DNA of 64,000 nucleotides from Branchipolynoe longqiensis. Lineage: Eukaryota; Annelida; Polychaeta; Phyllodocida; Polynoidae. Position numbers and translations under genes: made by a program. Position 1 is the stretch's first letter. The number at the start of each line of letters is the position of its first letter. Shown here piece after piece: positions 43,540 through 54,879 of the stretch. The notes under the pieces were generated by a model. It was given only the letters and a program-made list of their open reading frames with translations, had not been told where the DNA came from and did no database searches. Where the stretch lies: positions 7,276,086 to 7,340,085 of the forward strand of contig CM059198.1 in NCBI GenBank assembly GCA_030323885.1, written 5' to 3'.

Positions 43540-43685
43540 ATGTCTGGGATAAGTATTTTGCCGGCCTGGTCTTCCAGTGGGGAAGCACTATAAAGCTACC
43601 ATGAGTGCACACTGCTACAAGTCAATACCCGTCCTGATATGATCTTAGATGTCGCTAGGACATAAGACAACAACAAACAAACAAC
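43540..43685 (+). mobile_element. SINE-B tail half
   Basis: GCACTATAAAGCTACCATGA to GACATAAGACAACAACAAAC. Confidence 0.8.
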
Positions 43686-44329
43686 TTACTCCATAAGGAC
43701 ATTTGCATACTGGTATAAATATGGCATGTGCTGAGAGTAAAATATCCGGATGACACTGTCTGGTCAATTACATGAAATGAGTTGTGTCACTTCTTACAGG
43801 ACCATTACAATGGGCGATACTAGGAGCTTTTACCAGAATGAGGACTATATCATATCGGCTAGACAGTGAATTGTGCACACTGTTTTAACATGATATTGCA
43901 ATAATATGTATCTACATAAATTAACTACAGAAGTGTATGACAGAATTGTATGCTTGAGTACACAGGGTAGTAATTCAGACCTAAATACTGGACGATTCCT
44001 TATTCCAAGCAAACATTATTTTAAAATTAGACATTATCCTTCCTGATGTTTACTGTGCCATAGTAGGTATACTTTCAGCTTGTCACACTACCATACAGAC
44101 TAGGTCATCTGTCATAACATATTTAATATTTAAAGCAGTCTACCTATGAAGGATGGTACTTTCTTAACTGCGTCTTTACTTATGTGCAAAAGGATTCATA
44201 TGCGCAACCATAGATCCTTTATTGAAGTGGACTACAAAGTGGGCACACTTATATGATACTCTCATAATGGTTGAATACTGATATATTTCTCTGCTAAACA
44301 AAGAAGGTCATACAGCTGTATCTAAGCCC
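43686..44329. other. Unassigned, single-copy looking
   Basis: No repeat, box or frame recognised. Confidence 0.5.
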
Positions 44330-44880
44330 CCTTAGCCCCCATAACCCCCTCTAGCCCCCTTAGACCCTTAGACCCCTTGCCCCCCTGGCCCATTGGCCCC
44401 TTAGTCCACCAATCGGGGCCCAGGCTTAGACTATCTAACCCAGCCACTATGACATGTGCAACATTATTACCCAGAAAGCCTGCACCTGGTAGTGAAACAT
44501 GAACACCCTCCCCATAAACACACCGCAGTGTGGGTGGGAGTAGGGGAGGGGGGGGGAGTGAGAGGGGGGAGTGAGAGGAGGAGTGGCGATGGGAGCGGAG
44601 AGGGGGGGAGAGTGTCTGGGTGAGTACAGGGGGAGGGGAGGGTGGGACTTGGGGGTTGGTGGGAGTAGGAGGAGGGGGTGTATGACTAGGGGTGGGAGGT
44701 GGGAGTAGGGCTTGGAGGGAGTTGGAGAGGGAGGATGACAGTTGGGGGAAGGGGGGAGGATGGAAGTGGGGTAGAGTGGCGGTGGGGGGAAGAGGGGAGG
44801 ATGGGAGCGCGGTGGGAGTGTGGGGGTGGGGATGATGGTAGAAGGGGGGAGGGTGGCAGTCCGGCGGTGGCGTCACCCGC
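44330..44880. repeat. C-rich then G-rich tract
   Basis: 44330-44400 has CCCCTTAG-type repeats; 44530-44860 is GGGGGAGTG-like. Frames are compositional. Confidence 0.75.
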
Positions 44881-45195
44881 GCTCAGACCGGACCGGAAGC
44901 GCAGTGCGCGCGCGTCTCCTAAGTGGAACTTTCCGGTGCTGGAGGGACGTTAAATGACACATGCCGGTTCCGGGCCGTCCCTAGACACGTCTGTCCCGCG
45001 CGTAAAACACAAAACACAGGTTGGAGCGGGGTACAAAAGGCCTGCCCCCAGTATTAGATATCCATTAGCCACCCGGCGCCGGACGGCCGCCGTCCCGGCA
45101 GCACCTGCGGCACAAGCGGCAGGCGGGGGGAAAAGGGAAGGAGCTAGGTGTGTGAAGGCGCTTAAAGAGCCACTGGGGCGATTTCGAGAATTCTT
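44881..45195. other. CpG-rich island-like segment
   Basis: Dense CpG (GCGCAGTGCGCGCGCGTC, GGCGCCGGACGGCCGCCGTC) in an AT-rich setting. Could be a promoter or a GC-rich repeat; no supporting gene seen. Confidence 0.35.
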
Positions 45196-45314
45196 TTTTT
45201 AACATCTTAACTTTTAGCCTTTTATTTGATTGAAGCATCAGCAATTATGTATTATGTAATTTATTATGTGGATATAAATAACGGCAGCCCCTTAATGTAC
45301 CTCTCTAAAGGCCC

Positions 45315-45560
45315 GGTCACATGCGCGTTAGGGGACGTAGTTGAACGTAGTGGAGGCTAACATAGTTGAACGGAGTTGAACATAGTAGAACGTAGTTGAA
45401 CGTAGTTGAATGCACCGGCATCTGTACTTCTCCGGTATGTTCAACAGCATGAATTGATAAACAAGACACGTGTTGCTGGCGATAATCCCTCTCATCTCAG
45501 CTGCTCGCGTTTCACCCGAAAGTGGTCGATGGCTGCTTTTAATTCGGTGCAGGGAAAACT
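45315..45560. other. Short GAACGTAGTT repeats, possible MITE end
   Basis: 45340-45412 carries repeats of GTAGTTGAACG. The start AAGGCCCGGTCACATGCGCG resembles a transposon end, but no partner end was found. Confidence 0.35.
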
Positions 45561-45639
45561 AACCACATCTGTGGGTAAGTGCTGAGAGAGCTGCGGGACA
45601 TCCGCTTGTCACTACTAGCAACCCACCAGCTGCGGCCCG

Positions 45640-46440
45640 CCCCAGCCCCCCCCCCCCCCCCCCAACCCCTCAAACCCCTAACTGCATCCTGCCTCTACAC
45701 GATTCAACTAACCCACCATCAACTCACACCCGCAGCCTCATACCCCCACCCTCCTCCTCTTCCAGCACCCACACGCACCCCCACATCATGCTGCCCCCTA
45801 GCCGGCTTTCCACGCTCCCCCACCCCTACCCCCCAAACCCCAACCTCTACCCTCCCTCCACAGGATCCATCTACCCATTAACCACATACCCCCGCAGCCT
45901 CACACCCCCACCCTCCTCTTCCACCACCCACACGCACCCCCCCACTCACCCCGCCCACCACCCTTTTACCACGCTCCATCCCCCCCAATCCCCCCCCCCC
46001 CCCCCCGTGATTCCCCCCTGTCCCCTCACACACGCTTCATCTACCCTATTATCACCTCACACCGGTAGCCTCACACCCCCACCCTACGCTTCCACCACCC
46101 ACACACACCCTCACCACCCCAACACCATGTCCACCACCTGCCTCGGAAGTGCTCCCACGTCAAACCCTGCAGTCACCCCCTCCCCCCTTCCCCAACACAC
46201 ACCCATCACACCACCTGCCAAACCCAACCGTGCCTCCAGCCCTCGCACACACCCTCCCCACACCTGCACACCACGCCCCCACCCTCCTTCCACCCACCAT
46301 CCTTACCCCATCACCACCCACACCCACCAATCACCCATTCACGAGTCCCTTCAATTGCCCGCTAGCAATCCCCTTCCCAAAAACACCCACACACCATACG
46401 CACACACCCTCCATTCACACACTTATCACCCACTCACCAG
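45640..46440. repeat. C-rich tract
   Basis: Long run of CCCCACCC and CACACCC words with a pure C run at 45646-45663. The end (46310-46500) also occurs at 52020-52260. Confidence 0.8.
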
Positions 46441-46510
46441 GTAATCTGAATGAATCCTGTTGCACTTAGTTCAAATTCTGGGTACATCATCATTTGATGT
46501 AATCAAATCC
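46310..46510 (+). repeat. Dispersed repeat, also at 52020-52260
   Basis: CACACACCCTCCATTCACAC, TTCAAATTCTGGGTACATCA shared with the second site. Confidence 0.65.
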
Positions 46511-46612
46511 ACTTAACACCAAATTAAGCAATGACTTTTAGTCCACTATATATTGTCTAATATGGGTTTGCTCACATTCCTTCGCAATAAACCAAATTAT
46601 GTAAATGTAGCG

Positions 46613-46973
46613 CAGGCTGTAGGATTTCAGATTTCATGGGAAACACTTTTTGGGTTCCGTGCCTGGTACTCATGGGAACTCATAGGTAACTGTTTTTCGG
46701 TTCCGTAATATTGGTGATGGGTACCCATTCTTGAAACAGTTAATTCAATTTAGTAGGCAGTATATTTTGAACACACCTGTACAGAAATTGTACATATACC
46801 TTTAACCATCTACAATGCAATGAAAACAACCTGTTGCATTTAATTTAATTTGTTTTTAAATTGCCTTGCGTTATATTAATATTATGGGAAACGCAATGTC
46901 GGTTCCGTAGTTTCCCCAGCACGGTAACGTCACATTACCGGTAATGATCGCTACCGTGAAATCCTACAGCCTG
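46613..46973. mobile_element. MITE-9, 361 bp
   Basis: Perfect ends CAGGCTGTAGGATTTCA and complement. Inner GGTTCCGTA words repeat. No frame. Confidence 0.7.
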
Positions 46974-47201
46974 GTACCGAAACCAAGACATAAGCAATCA
47001 TCAAACAAATATATAATCTTTTAAAGTATCGCCCGATATTGGTTGCGGTGCATTTAAAACTGAATAGTGTAATTAATGAAAGCATAACATCTAGATTTCA
47101 TTATATGATAGATACAGATCTGCTTCTCAAAAAGGTGTTGTTGCATAGAATGGAACACCTCAATCAACTTAATAGAGCAAATTTGTTACTGCTGAAGTAA
47201 T

Positions 47202-47517
47202 AGGGATGAAAGATCTCCGCGATTCCGCGGATTTCCGGGATTTTTCAATCCCACATCATCATCAGTGTATACTAATATGTGGTGCTGATGCTGCAGCACT
47301 ATCAGCGTACACTACTAATATTAATAAATGCTCCAAGCATCACAGCACTATCAGCGTACACTACTAATACATGCTTCAAACAGTGCAGCACTTTCAGCGT
47401 ATACCAATATATATGAAACCCGACTTCCGGGAATTTTCAGCGATTCCCTGACAATGCTAAACCAATGGGAGAATATCATCATTTCCGCTTTTTTTCCCGG
47501 AGAGCACTTTCATCCCT
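47202..47517. mobile_element. MITE-10, hAT-like, 316 bp
   Basis: Ends AGGGATGAAAG and complement. Flanking GAAGTAAT and GAAGTATG share six of eight bases, consistent with an aged 8-bp hAT duplication. About 65-bp internal repeats with CAGCACTATCAGCGTACACT. Confidence 0.7.
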
Positions 47518-47773
47518 GAAGTATGTGGAGTAATGGTGTTGATTACCATGCCAACATTAATTTGAATTTGTGATGTTTGTATTCAAAATATTTCCAAAGT
47601 TAGCGATTTAAAATTACGCTTCAAGTTAAAGTAACGTAGATTTATAAGGATGAACCTAATATATCCATCTTTTAAAAAAAGACAGACATTTTGTTGTGTA
47701 CAGCAACTATTTTTCATGTCTCTTGGTAGTCTTAAACTAGACCAGCCAGTTATCAGAAAGGTGATTCTGAAAA
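47518..47773. other. Unassigned
   Basis: No repeat or frame recognised. Confidence 0.5.
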
Positions 47774-48025
47774 TTAATTCCTTGGCAATGGCAGGGTAGA
47801 AAGTTCATGTCCAATGGGTGGTTTAATAAACAAGCTAACCAATCTGCAGCAATGATGGCCTCTGCACCGGCAACGTGCAGAAACACGCAACACCTTTTCG
47901 CTTTGGCTCAAAACTCCTGCTGCAGTAGTGTAAATGTTGAATGCATGGGACCACACTTTCCCGTTAGCTGCTAGATTCTCCTCTAGGTTCAATGGTCTGG
48001 GTGCTTTCAATCCAGAGAGAACCAT
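47774..48025 (-). pseudogene. Ty3/gypsy-like gag N-terminal remnant
   Basis: Starts MVLSGLKAPRPLNLEENLAA on the minus strand and aligns with the frame at 40432 up to the SEKV region. A frameshift follows, then the sequence departs at about 47860. It lies just downstream of a weak primer binding site and LTR on the same strand, so it is a 5' remnant of a related but distinct gypsy-like element. Confidence 0.75.
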
Positions 48026-48035
48026 ATTTCATCAG

Positions 48036-48055
48036 AAGTTCCACTTCTGACACAA
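48036..48055 (-). promoter_or_regulatory. Primer binding site remnant
   Basis: Minus strand TTGTGTCAGAAGTGGAA resembles 40403-40420 with the first bases changed. Confidence 0.6.
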
Positions 48056-48214
48056 TGTAATGATGGGATTCTGGAACGACTGCACACGTTGATGTCCAGT
48101 TACTTAATGCTATATTCAGGCAGAGAGCGTGTATATAAACAGATGAGAGGGACAACTCCCGCGAAAAACGGTAACACAGGCTACAGTGGTGTTCCTGGCG
48201 GTTAGTGTTGAACA
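48056..48214 (-). mobile_element. Ty3/gypsy-like LTR, 159 bp
   Basis: Minus strand TGTTCAACACTAACCGCC to CATCATTACA. It contains GTTTATATACACGCTCTCT. A partial homologue in opposite orientation is at 48657. Confidence 0.7.
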
Positions 48215-48217
48215 AGC

Positions 48218-48640
48218 CTTGAGTTTGCCGGTACGCTCAGTGCAAAACATTTGTTTTTATTCAAAATTAATAGAAATCCAGAACCCTAACCTTATAAATT
48301 CAATATAATCTTGTTGGTAAACATGTTTTCTATGTGTATTCCAATCAGTTTGTTTCTATTTGGTGTAGTTTTAGAGATATTTCACTTTTTCTGTAGGAAG
48401 ATTGCACACGACCATTGACAATGCCTTGAGTTTGCCATACGCGTAGTGAAAAACGTCAGTTTTATTCCAAATTAATAGAAATCCAGAACCCTAACCATAT
48501 CAATTTAATATAATCTTGTTGGTAAACATGTTTTCTATGTTTATTCCAATCAGTTTGTTTCTAGGTGGTGTAGTTTTAGAGATATTTCACTTTTTCTGTA
48601 TGAAGATTGCTCACGGCCATTGACAATGCCTTGAGTTTGA
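48218..48640 (+). repeat. Direct duplication, about 205-bp unit, two copies
   Basis: TTAATAGAAATCCAGAACCC, TCTTGTTGGTAAACATGTTT and GTTTTAGAGATATTTCACTT occur twice at this spacing. They lie between the two inverted LTR pieces. Confidence 0.85.
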
Positions 48641-48656
48641 CAGCTGTGTCATATAC

Positions 48657-48840
48657 TGTTCAACAACCACCACTTGGAGCGCCACAGTCTGCAGATGTTA
48701 CATGCTCTAGTATGGGAGTTGTCCCTCTCATCTGTTTATATACACGCTCTCTGATTCAGGTGCCTCCCAGTCTGCGCTGGTTGCCCGTGTCCCAGATCAG
48801 CTGGGTCCCGCCCCGCCGTGCTTTCGTACATATATAACAC
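48657..48840 (+). mobile_element. Gypsy-like LTR piece, opposite orientation
   Basis: Starts TGTTCAACAACCACCACTTG and shares GGGAGTTGTCCCTCTCATCT and TATACACGCTCTCTG with 48056-48214. The right end is uncertain. Confidence 0.6.
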
Positions 48841-48984
48841 TGAATGGTGTTGTTGCACCATGTCAGACCACTAATTCTGATCTGAGGATACTGATTCTCA
48901 AGTATATCAAATACAAATATCCATATCAATGGGATAAGAATATCCAAAGAACAAGTTACATAACATCACCCAATGCATTGATGT

Positions 48985-49285
48985 TACATCATATTAGGAC
49001 GGGTACCGATTTGTGAAAGTGCGCACTCATGGCGACTTTATAGTGCTGTCCCACTGGGAAACCAGGCCACCGGCACCATGACCTGGTATCCCACTCAGTC
49101 ACATTATCCGGGCACTGAGCCCACCAGTCCTTGCCATGTCCTAATAATGCCGAGCGCCATGCTAGGAAGCAACAAGTATCAATTTTTAAGTGATTGGTTT
49201 GACCCGACCAGGGTTCGAGCCCACGACCCTACGATTTACCAGTACTGGAGACGGACGCTCTAACTCATTCGGCCATCCCGTCTGG
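48985..49285 (-). mobile_element. SINE-B with good tRNA-like head
   Basis: On the minus strand GGGATGGCCGAATGAGTTAG (box A region) and GGGCTCGAACCCTGGTC (box B region). The tail past the AGGACG word is missing. Confidence 0.85.
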
Positions 49286-49309
49286 TCCCCAATACGTTGA
49301 AGAACAGCC

Positions 49310-49609
49310 ATACAGCTTAGTCCCGGGTGTTTGCATGATCGAGTAATCCTTACTGGATGCCGCTTTGGACACTCTTTTCTGACTCACACATTGATATTCC
49401 AGGGAGAACCACCTCCTGAGTGCATTGGGTGTTATTGTCCGCTGACACTCAGACACATTCTGCTCAAATGCGTAGATTGCATGCCGTTGTGCAAACAATG
49501 TTTTAATGTAAATACCACGCACAAGCTATTTACCGATGTAAAACACAAACCAATTCTAGCATTCACAACAACAACTGGACTGAATCACCAAATGGGGTGT
49601 TCTCTGTAG
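49310..49609 (+). pseudogene. LINE C-terminal (RNase H-like) fragment
   Basis: The plus frame encodes GHSFLTHTLIFQGEPPPECI and CPLTLRHILLKCVD, the cysteine/histidine pattern found after the RNase H of I/Jockey-like LINEs. No RT lies next to it. The stop at about 49607 probably is the natural end or an added one. Confidence 0.7.
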
Positions 49610-49610
49610 A

Positions 49611-49735
49611 GTGGTAACGAGGCTGCAAATATATTAGATCTCATCGTAACAAATGAGGAAGAAATGATTGGAAACCTTAAACATGTTGCAAGACTTGGAA
49701 ATAGCCACCATGATTGCCTTTTCTTTAATTTTTTC
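49611..49735 (+). pseudogene. LINE endonuclease fragment
   Basis: Encodes ANILDLIVTNEEEMIGNL and LGNSHHDCLFFNF, as in the C-terminal part of LINE apurinic-type endonucleases (LDLILTN, SDH). Short and ended by a SINE-A. Confidence 0.6.
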
Positions 49736-50025
49736 TGGTCAGACTCCTAACCTGAAAGTTGGTGGTTTGATTCCCCATGCCCCCCACCTCACCAATTTGG
49801 ATTTCCACCGCTGTGGATAACTTACAGCGTCATCAAAGGCCAGTTGCTCTCATACCATGTCTATGTGGTGTGGGAGGTTAAAAATCCCTTGGGTTGGTAA
49901 AAGTGTAAGCTCGGGCTTTCTATCGACAAACTGTCTAATGGTGAAAACAAGTCTATTCAGACTTATCCATGATAGGCAGTATAAATCTTCAAGAAGAAAA
50001 AGAAGAAAAAAAAAAAGAAGAAAAG
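49736..50025 (+). mobile_element. SINE-A, head partly lost
   Basis: Begins in the tRNA-like part (TGGTTTGATTCCCCATGCCC) and ends in an A-rich AAGAAGAAAAAGAAG tail. Confidence 0.8.
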
Positions 50026-50194
50026 TCATTTCATTAAGGTTTTCAGCATCAAATTTTGCTGAGACTTGGACAAATTTAACCCACTCTAAAATTGTACATT
50101 GAAATAAATGTTAGTTATTTCATACAAATCTGAACATTTCAGAAGTTCATGGAAATAGGAGGCATATGAATGTGATTCATACATTAAGAGAATA

Positions 50195-50520
50195 AATAGC
50201 CGAATGGATAGAGCATAGACTTCCCGTGTGAAAGGTCAGGAGCCTGACTCCCAATCGAGTCAAACCAATATCTTAGAACGTATACACTTCTCGCTACCTA
50301 GCCTGGCACTCTGCATTACTAGGATAGGACAATGACTTGTCAGTTCTGTATCAGGATAATGTGACTGAATGGGATATCAGGTCATGGTGCTGGCTGCCTG
50401 ATATCCAAATGGGGGATCACTATAAAGTCCCCATGAGTGCGCACAGTCAGAAGTCGGTACCCATCCTGATATGACCGTAGGTGTTGCTAGGGCGTAAACC
50501 AGCAACAAGCAAGCAATTTT
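50195..50520 (+). mobile_element. SINE-B, full length
   Basis: Head TAGCCGAATGGATAGAGCAT, middle GGTCATGGTGCTGGCTGCCT, tail AGGGCGTAAACCAGCAACAA. Confidence 0.8.
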
Positions 50521-50589
50521 AAGTTAGAGATATAGTGTCATATAGATATATTTGGAAAGACAAACACATCTAACTATACATCGGTGTGT

Positions 50590-50725
50590 ATTATTGGAGG
50601 TTGGTTGATTGTTTGTTTTATCTCCTCGCAACATCTAAGGTCATGTCAGGACGGGTACCGACTTGTGAAAGTGTGCACTCGTGGTGACTTTATAGTACTA
50701 CTCCACTGGGAAACCAGGCCACCCA
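50590..50725 (-). mobile_element. SINE-B tail half
   Basis: GTTTTATCTCCTCGCAACAT to CCACTGGGAAACCAGGCCAC. Confidence 0.75.
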
Positions 50726-51711
50726 GTATAATTGGAGGAGAGCACTACTAGAGAAATAGACCACACTAAACCAGTCCAGTCAGCATTTGTAGTATGAGGA
50801 GTAAAACAGCTAAAACTAAAAATAGATAATCATTATTAACCAACCCTGAACCTAGTCTTCGTAAAACTCTTGTAAGTAATATGTTATCAATCAAAAATCT
50901 AGATCCTGGATCTTTATTTACAGTAATACCAAGCCTAGGTGGGGGTGGGTGGGCCCCTGATCATTGACTTTGTATTCGTAAGATTTGTCACAATCTTAGT
51001 AAAAGCTCAACTTAGAGGTAATTCAATTCAAATCAATTCTTTATTTCAGACTCAGGATTATGGTAGTTACATAATTTGGTCCGTAGCAGGCAGATATATA
51101 AATGAATGTGGATATGATATAAGTAATAGTATGAATACTAGCATACTAGCAAATATCAAAATGTTGATCTACATACAGTAGTTTGTACCAATGCCTCCAT
51201 ATGGCAGACGTAAATCTGAGATCACTCTCTTCTATTTTTACAAATCCCTGTATTATAGCATTTTCTGATTTGTCAAGTCTAGTAATAAATTTGAATGTTA
51301 GATTCCTGATAAGGCTGGCACATCAATATTGGCAAACAGCTGACTAGCACTGTGATACCTAGGTAGCCGGTAGCCGGTAGCCGGACTAGGTAAGTCTAGT
51401 TTAACTGTAAGATGTATGCTGTGAAATGGCCAGCCAGCGCATCAGACGACGAGCAGCCTTCCCCATCAGGGACTGCATGAATACGGCATCTCTCTCAGTG
51501 TGCGAAGGGAAGCCAATTCATGAGACGAATTCAAAAGGACTTCTCTCTCCGTAATGAAGAAAGATTGCTGATACATGCAATACATCTGAATGCATGTACC
51601 CAGCAATCAAAGCAATGCACTACACAGCTACACAGCACATTGACTGGCTAGCATTCACAATCCACCAACATTTCACACCTTCGAACGATGTATATAATAT
51701 TAAAATAAAAT
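50726..51711. other. Unassigned
   Basis: Only a short GGTAGCC triplet array (51365-51384) was noticed. No frame recognised. Confidence 0.5.
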
Positions 51712-51970
51712 AGTTCAGGCGCAAAACCACGTTAAGGCCAATCCAAAAATTGAGCTTAAATACTAGATGTTTTACCTGAAAATAAGGTTAAAGCTCATTA
51801 ATTCCATTTTACATATGACCAGATGGTTATGGAACAATACACAAGACAGTAGGAATATACAAATATAAACTGTTTGAAGGCGGATTTGGGATTACATACG
51901 CGCTAAAGTTGCATAGTCCGATGATTTTGAGCTTGTGTCATTGTATGTGATAAATATATTACTATTAGGC
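51712..51970 (+). mobile_element. MITE-2 fragment joined to MITE-3 fragment
   Basis: 51712-51880 starts AGTTCAGGCGCAAAACCACG like MITE-2; 51903-51970 starts TAAAGTTGCATAGTCCGATG like MITE-3. Both are cut short. Confidence 0.65.
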
Positions 51971-51999
51971 TAATCACTCAAATCGAAAGCAGCCCCTTT

Positions 52000-52020
52000 G
52001 CCCCCCCCCCCCCCCCCCCC
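52000..52020. repeat. Poly-C run
   Basis: C homopolymer of about 20 bases. Confidence 0.9.
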
Positions 52021-52261
52021 ACTTAGCCCACACCCACCCATCCCACCTTCACAGGTCCTCTCAATTGTCCCCAACCAATCCCCCTCCCCGCACCACCCAC
52101 TCACCAGTACGCCCGTAATCAACCCCCTGCACCCCTCCCACACATCATCCACACACCATATGCACACACCTTCCATTCACACACCCATCATCCACTCACC
52201 AAGCAGTGTGAATGAGTCCTGTTCCACTTTGTTCAAATGCTGGGTACATCCTCAGTTTCAT
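52020..52261 (+). repeat. Dispersed repeat, also at 46310-46510
   Basis: CATATGCACACACCTTCCAT and TTCAAATGCTGGGTACATCC. Confidence 0.65.
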
Positions 52262-52566
52262 GAAAGCTCATGAAAGCTGCCTGCAAAACTGTTGAAGTGC
52301 TGCTGGCTTTTGCAAGTTACCAGCAGCACTCTCTCGGGGAGCAAATAGAGGTTTCACACCGGCAAGAACATGTCAAGACAGGCGCAAAACTATTTGTCCC
52401 TGCAGTGGCTGGTCGGGAGATATTGGGAGTTCCATACATCAATTGCCCTTAATGCTGCCACAGCGACATGGTTTTCTGTTTAGGGTTTGCTCCCTTAGCC
52501 TTTGGTTCTGTCAAGAACCTGTACCACAAGGCAGTGGTTTACAACTCTGCAAGGCAGGGGCATTAA
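52262..52566 (+). repeat. Repeat encoding the unknown conserved block
   Basis: Reverse complement of most of 37871-38188. A plus frame (52270-52452) encodes VEVLLAFASYQQHSLGEQIE and AKLFVPAVAGREILGV, close to the minus-strand frame at 37987-38244. Most visible differences between the two are conservative at the protein level. The family is not recognised. Confidence 0.55.
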
Positions 52567-53029
52567 CCTACCTGCAATACCTGGATACCATGAGCACATC
52601 ATCAGTTAATGTATTCAACTCGGTGGTGTGTGTGTGTGTGGGTGGTGGAAGAGGAGGGTGGGGGTAGGAGGTTGCGGGTGTGAGGTCATGATGGGGTAGA
52701 TGAAAGCAGAAAAGCTGCAAATGTCTGATATTCTAATCAAACAAACCATACATAATTCAAGGATGAGAACTTTCCGACTTTTGGCGGATTTCCAATTTGG
52801 TTTGGTGAAATGGTTTCCCTTCATATGCTTAGTACTATCCCTGCTAATAAAGGTGGTTCATTATATTAATTCAGAACTATCCTCACGTAATCATCATGGT
52901 CTACTTTATCCTTTGGGGCATCTATGACAACATCCTCTGATGCCAGTGATGTATTTAGGGTATGCAAGTTAGGGGGGTGGGGGCGCCGGAGGTGGCACCA
53001 CCAGGCATGACACATGAAGGAGGCAGTAC
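52567..53029. other. Unassigned
   Basis: Contains a TGTGTG run at 52627. No recognised gene. Confidence 0.5.
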
Positions 53030-53130
53030 AGTGTATCCTTTAATAATAATAATAAGGAAATACTTCCCTTCATCGCCTTTATACTCGCATAATGCGTTTT
53101 ACATCACATACCGCCGGCAGTGATTGAGCG
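53030..53130 (-). mobile_element. Possible LTR-like fragment
   Basis: The complement carries GATGTAAAACGCATTATGCG and AGTATAAAGGCG as at 26720-26770. Confidence 0.4.
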
Positions 53131-53349
53131 CCTCCAGACAAACATAGTAGACAAACAATTGATAATAGATCAGTAGGTGACATAGAATATAATAAGGTGT
53201 GAAAGCTTCCGATTAATTATACTTGTATAATGCTTAGCATTGCTTAATATCATTGAACGTACATTACATGGAATACAAGCGGATTGTGCGTGTGTAAATA
53301 AAGGAGATAGACTTTGTCTGCAGTGGTAAATGACACCAGTTAAGATCGC

Positions 53350-53552
53350 AACAGCATTCGGATTTGCACCGATCAGTCCATGGGTCGATCCATTTGCCGC
53401 ATTCGCATTGGCGTTCGCAATCGCGTTTGCATTCGCATTCGCATTTGGGCACATGAAAGCACCCCTGTCTATTTACATGCTTTGCCATTTGTTATGGCAT
53501 TCACATTCCGCATATATATATATATATATATATATATGGAATCTTAGCTTAA
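53350..53552. mobile_element. MITE-1, right half
   Basis: From ACAGCATTCGGATTTGCACC to GGAATCTTAGCTT; almost identical to 54416-54602 apart from TA number. Confidence 0.85.
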
Positions 53553-53810
53553 GTCCTAGCAACATCTAAGGTCATATCAGGACGGACCAGTTAAGGTGAA
53601 TGAAATGGTGCCCCACCGAAATAAAAGTTGATTTGCTTTGTTTATTGGTGTTTTACATCCTAGCATTTAAGGTCATACCAATAATTGCAATGTTAGCCAT
53701 TTAAAACAAAAGTCACTTCAATCCAATAAAGTAAGGAAGATTAGACAATTAGTCTAATATGTTTATCTTAAAGAAAATAGAATAATTGTATACTACAAGT
53801 CTGCTTAGCA
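53553..53810. repeat. SINE-B tail scraps and reverse MITE-3 scrap
   Basis: AGTCCTAGCAACATCTAAGG at 53555, TTTTACATCCTAGCATTTAA at 53651, and AAAAGTCACTTCAATCCAAT at 53709. Confidence 0.5.
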
Positions 53811-54191
53811 TTTTTTATTGCCAATAGTGGAGGGTATGTAGAGGCGGTGAAAGGGTGTGAAGAGTCTATACTATGGATCTAGCCTACTTATATCTGGGAT
53901 GGATGATGGTATCTGGAGGTGTGAATATTGGTGTGGATGTGAGTGTATCTGGTAATAATAGTTGGGAGTGAGCATGCTATTTGGGTCTGGGTTTCTTGGG
54001 GGGGGGGGGGTTTCTCCGGCCAAAACTAGAAATATTGGGTGTGTCATGTGAAATGCATCAGATAAGTGGATACCATGAGCTCCAGATTACAGCTGAGTTA
54101 TTATTGGCATTGCAAGAAAATGGGTTTTTTGAGTAAGGATATATGGGAATGGCAGTGCACATGTGTGATGGATTGAGAAAAAATGGGCTAA
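53811..54191. other. Unassigned
   Basis: A poly-G run at 53999-54010. No frame recognised. Confidence 0.5.
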
Positions 54192-54602
54192 AGGTAAGAT
54201 TCCATATACGTGGTATGCGGCATGCGAATGCAGTACACGGCATAGATACCCATGCCGACCCCCAATAGCTGATGTCTGCTTTTTGTACTCGTGGGTCGTT
54301 AAACAAAACAACAACAAAAAAGAGACCCATACTATTTCTCGGTGTGGGGGGGGGGGGGCTTCTCCAAATTTGTGAAGGAAAGTCAAAGTTACTATTGTTT
54401 TCTATGGCAAACGCAACAGCATTCGGATTTGCACCGATCAGTCCATGGGTCGATCCATTTGCCGCATTCGCATTGGCGTTCGCAATCGCGTTCGCATTCG
54501 CATTCGCATTTGGGCACATGAAAGCACCCCTGTCTATTTACATGCTTTGCCATTTGTTATGGCATTCACATTCCGCACATATATATATATGGAATCTTAG
54601 CT
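54192..54602. mobile_element. MITE-1, full length, ends degraded
   Basis: Left AGGTAAGATTCCATATACGT, right GGAATCTTAGCT. Interior as in 6070-6465. Target duplication no longer exact. Confidence 0.8.
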
Positions 54603-54879
54603 GAAGGAAGAAGCCTCTTAGAAAAGTAAGCAGTGGAAACATGGACTGTTTGTGGATGGCGAAGGAGGGATATTTGTGGATGTGGCTATGTGTGTCTAGG
54701 GGTTAGTGGATAATGGAAGCCTTACATGTTGGGGTGGGGGGGGGGGGGAGTTGGGAAGTATTACTGCGCATGTCCACAGTAAGATGCGGAAGTAGGAGAG
54801 TGGCACATCAACATGGCTAATAATAGCCATGGTCAGTTTGCAGTAGATATCCTTGAGGCAGTCTGGGAGTGTAACTAAA
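54603..54879. other. Unassigned
   Basis: Poly-G run near 54732-54748, otherwise nothing. Confidence 0.5.

Noticed and set aside
42475..43612. Long minus-strand frames (up to 352 codons) rich in His, Thr, Ile, Cys
   Set aside because: They follow the period of the minisatellite and are present in more than one frame.
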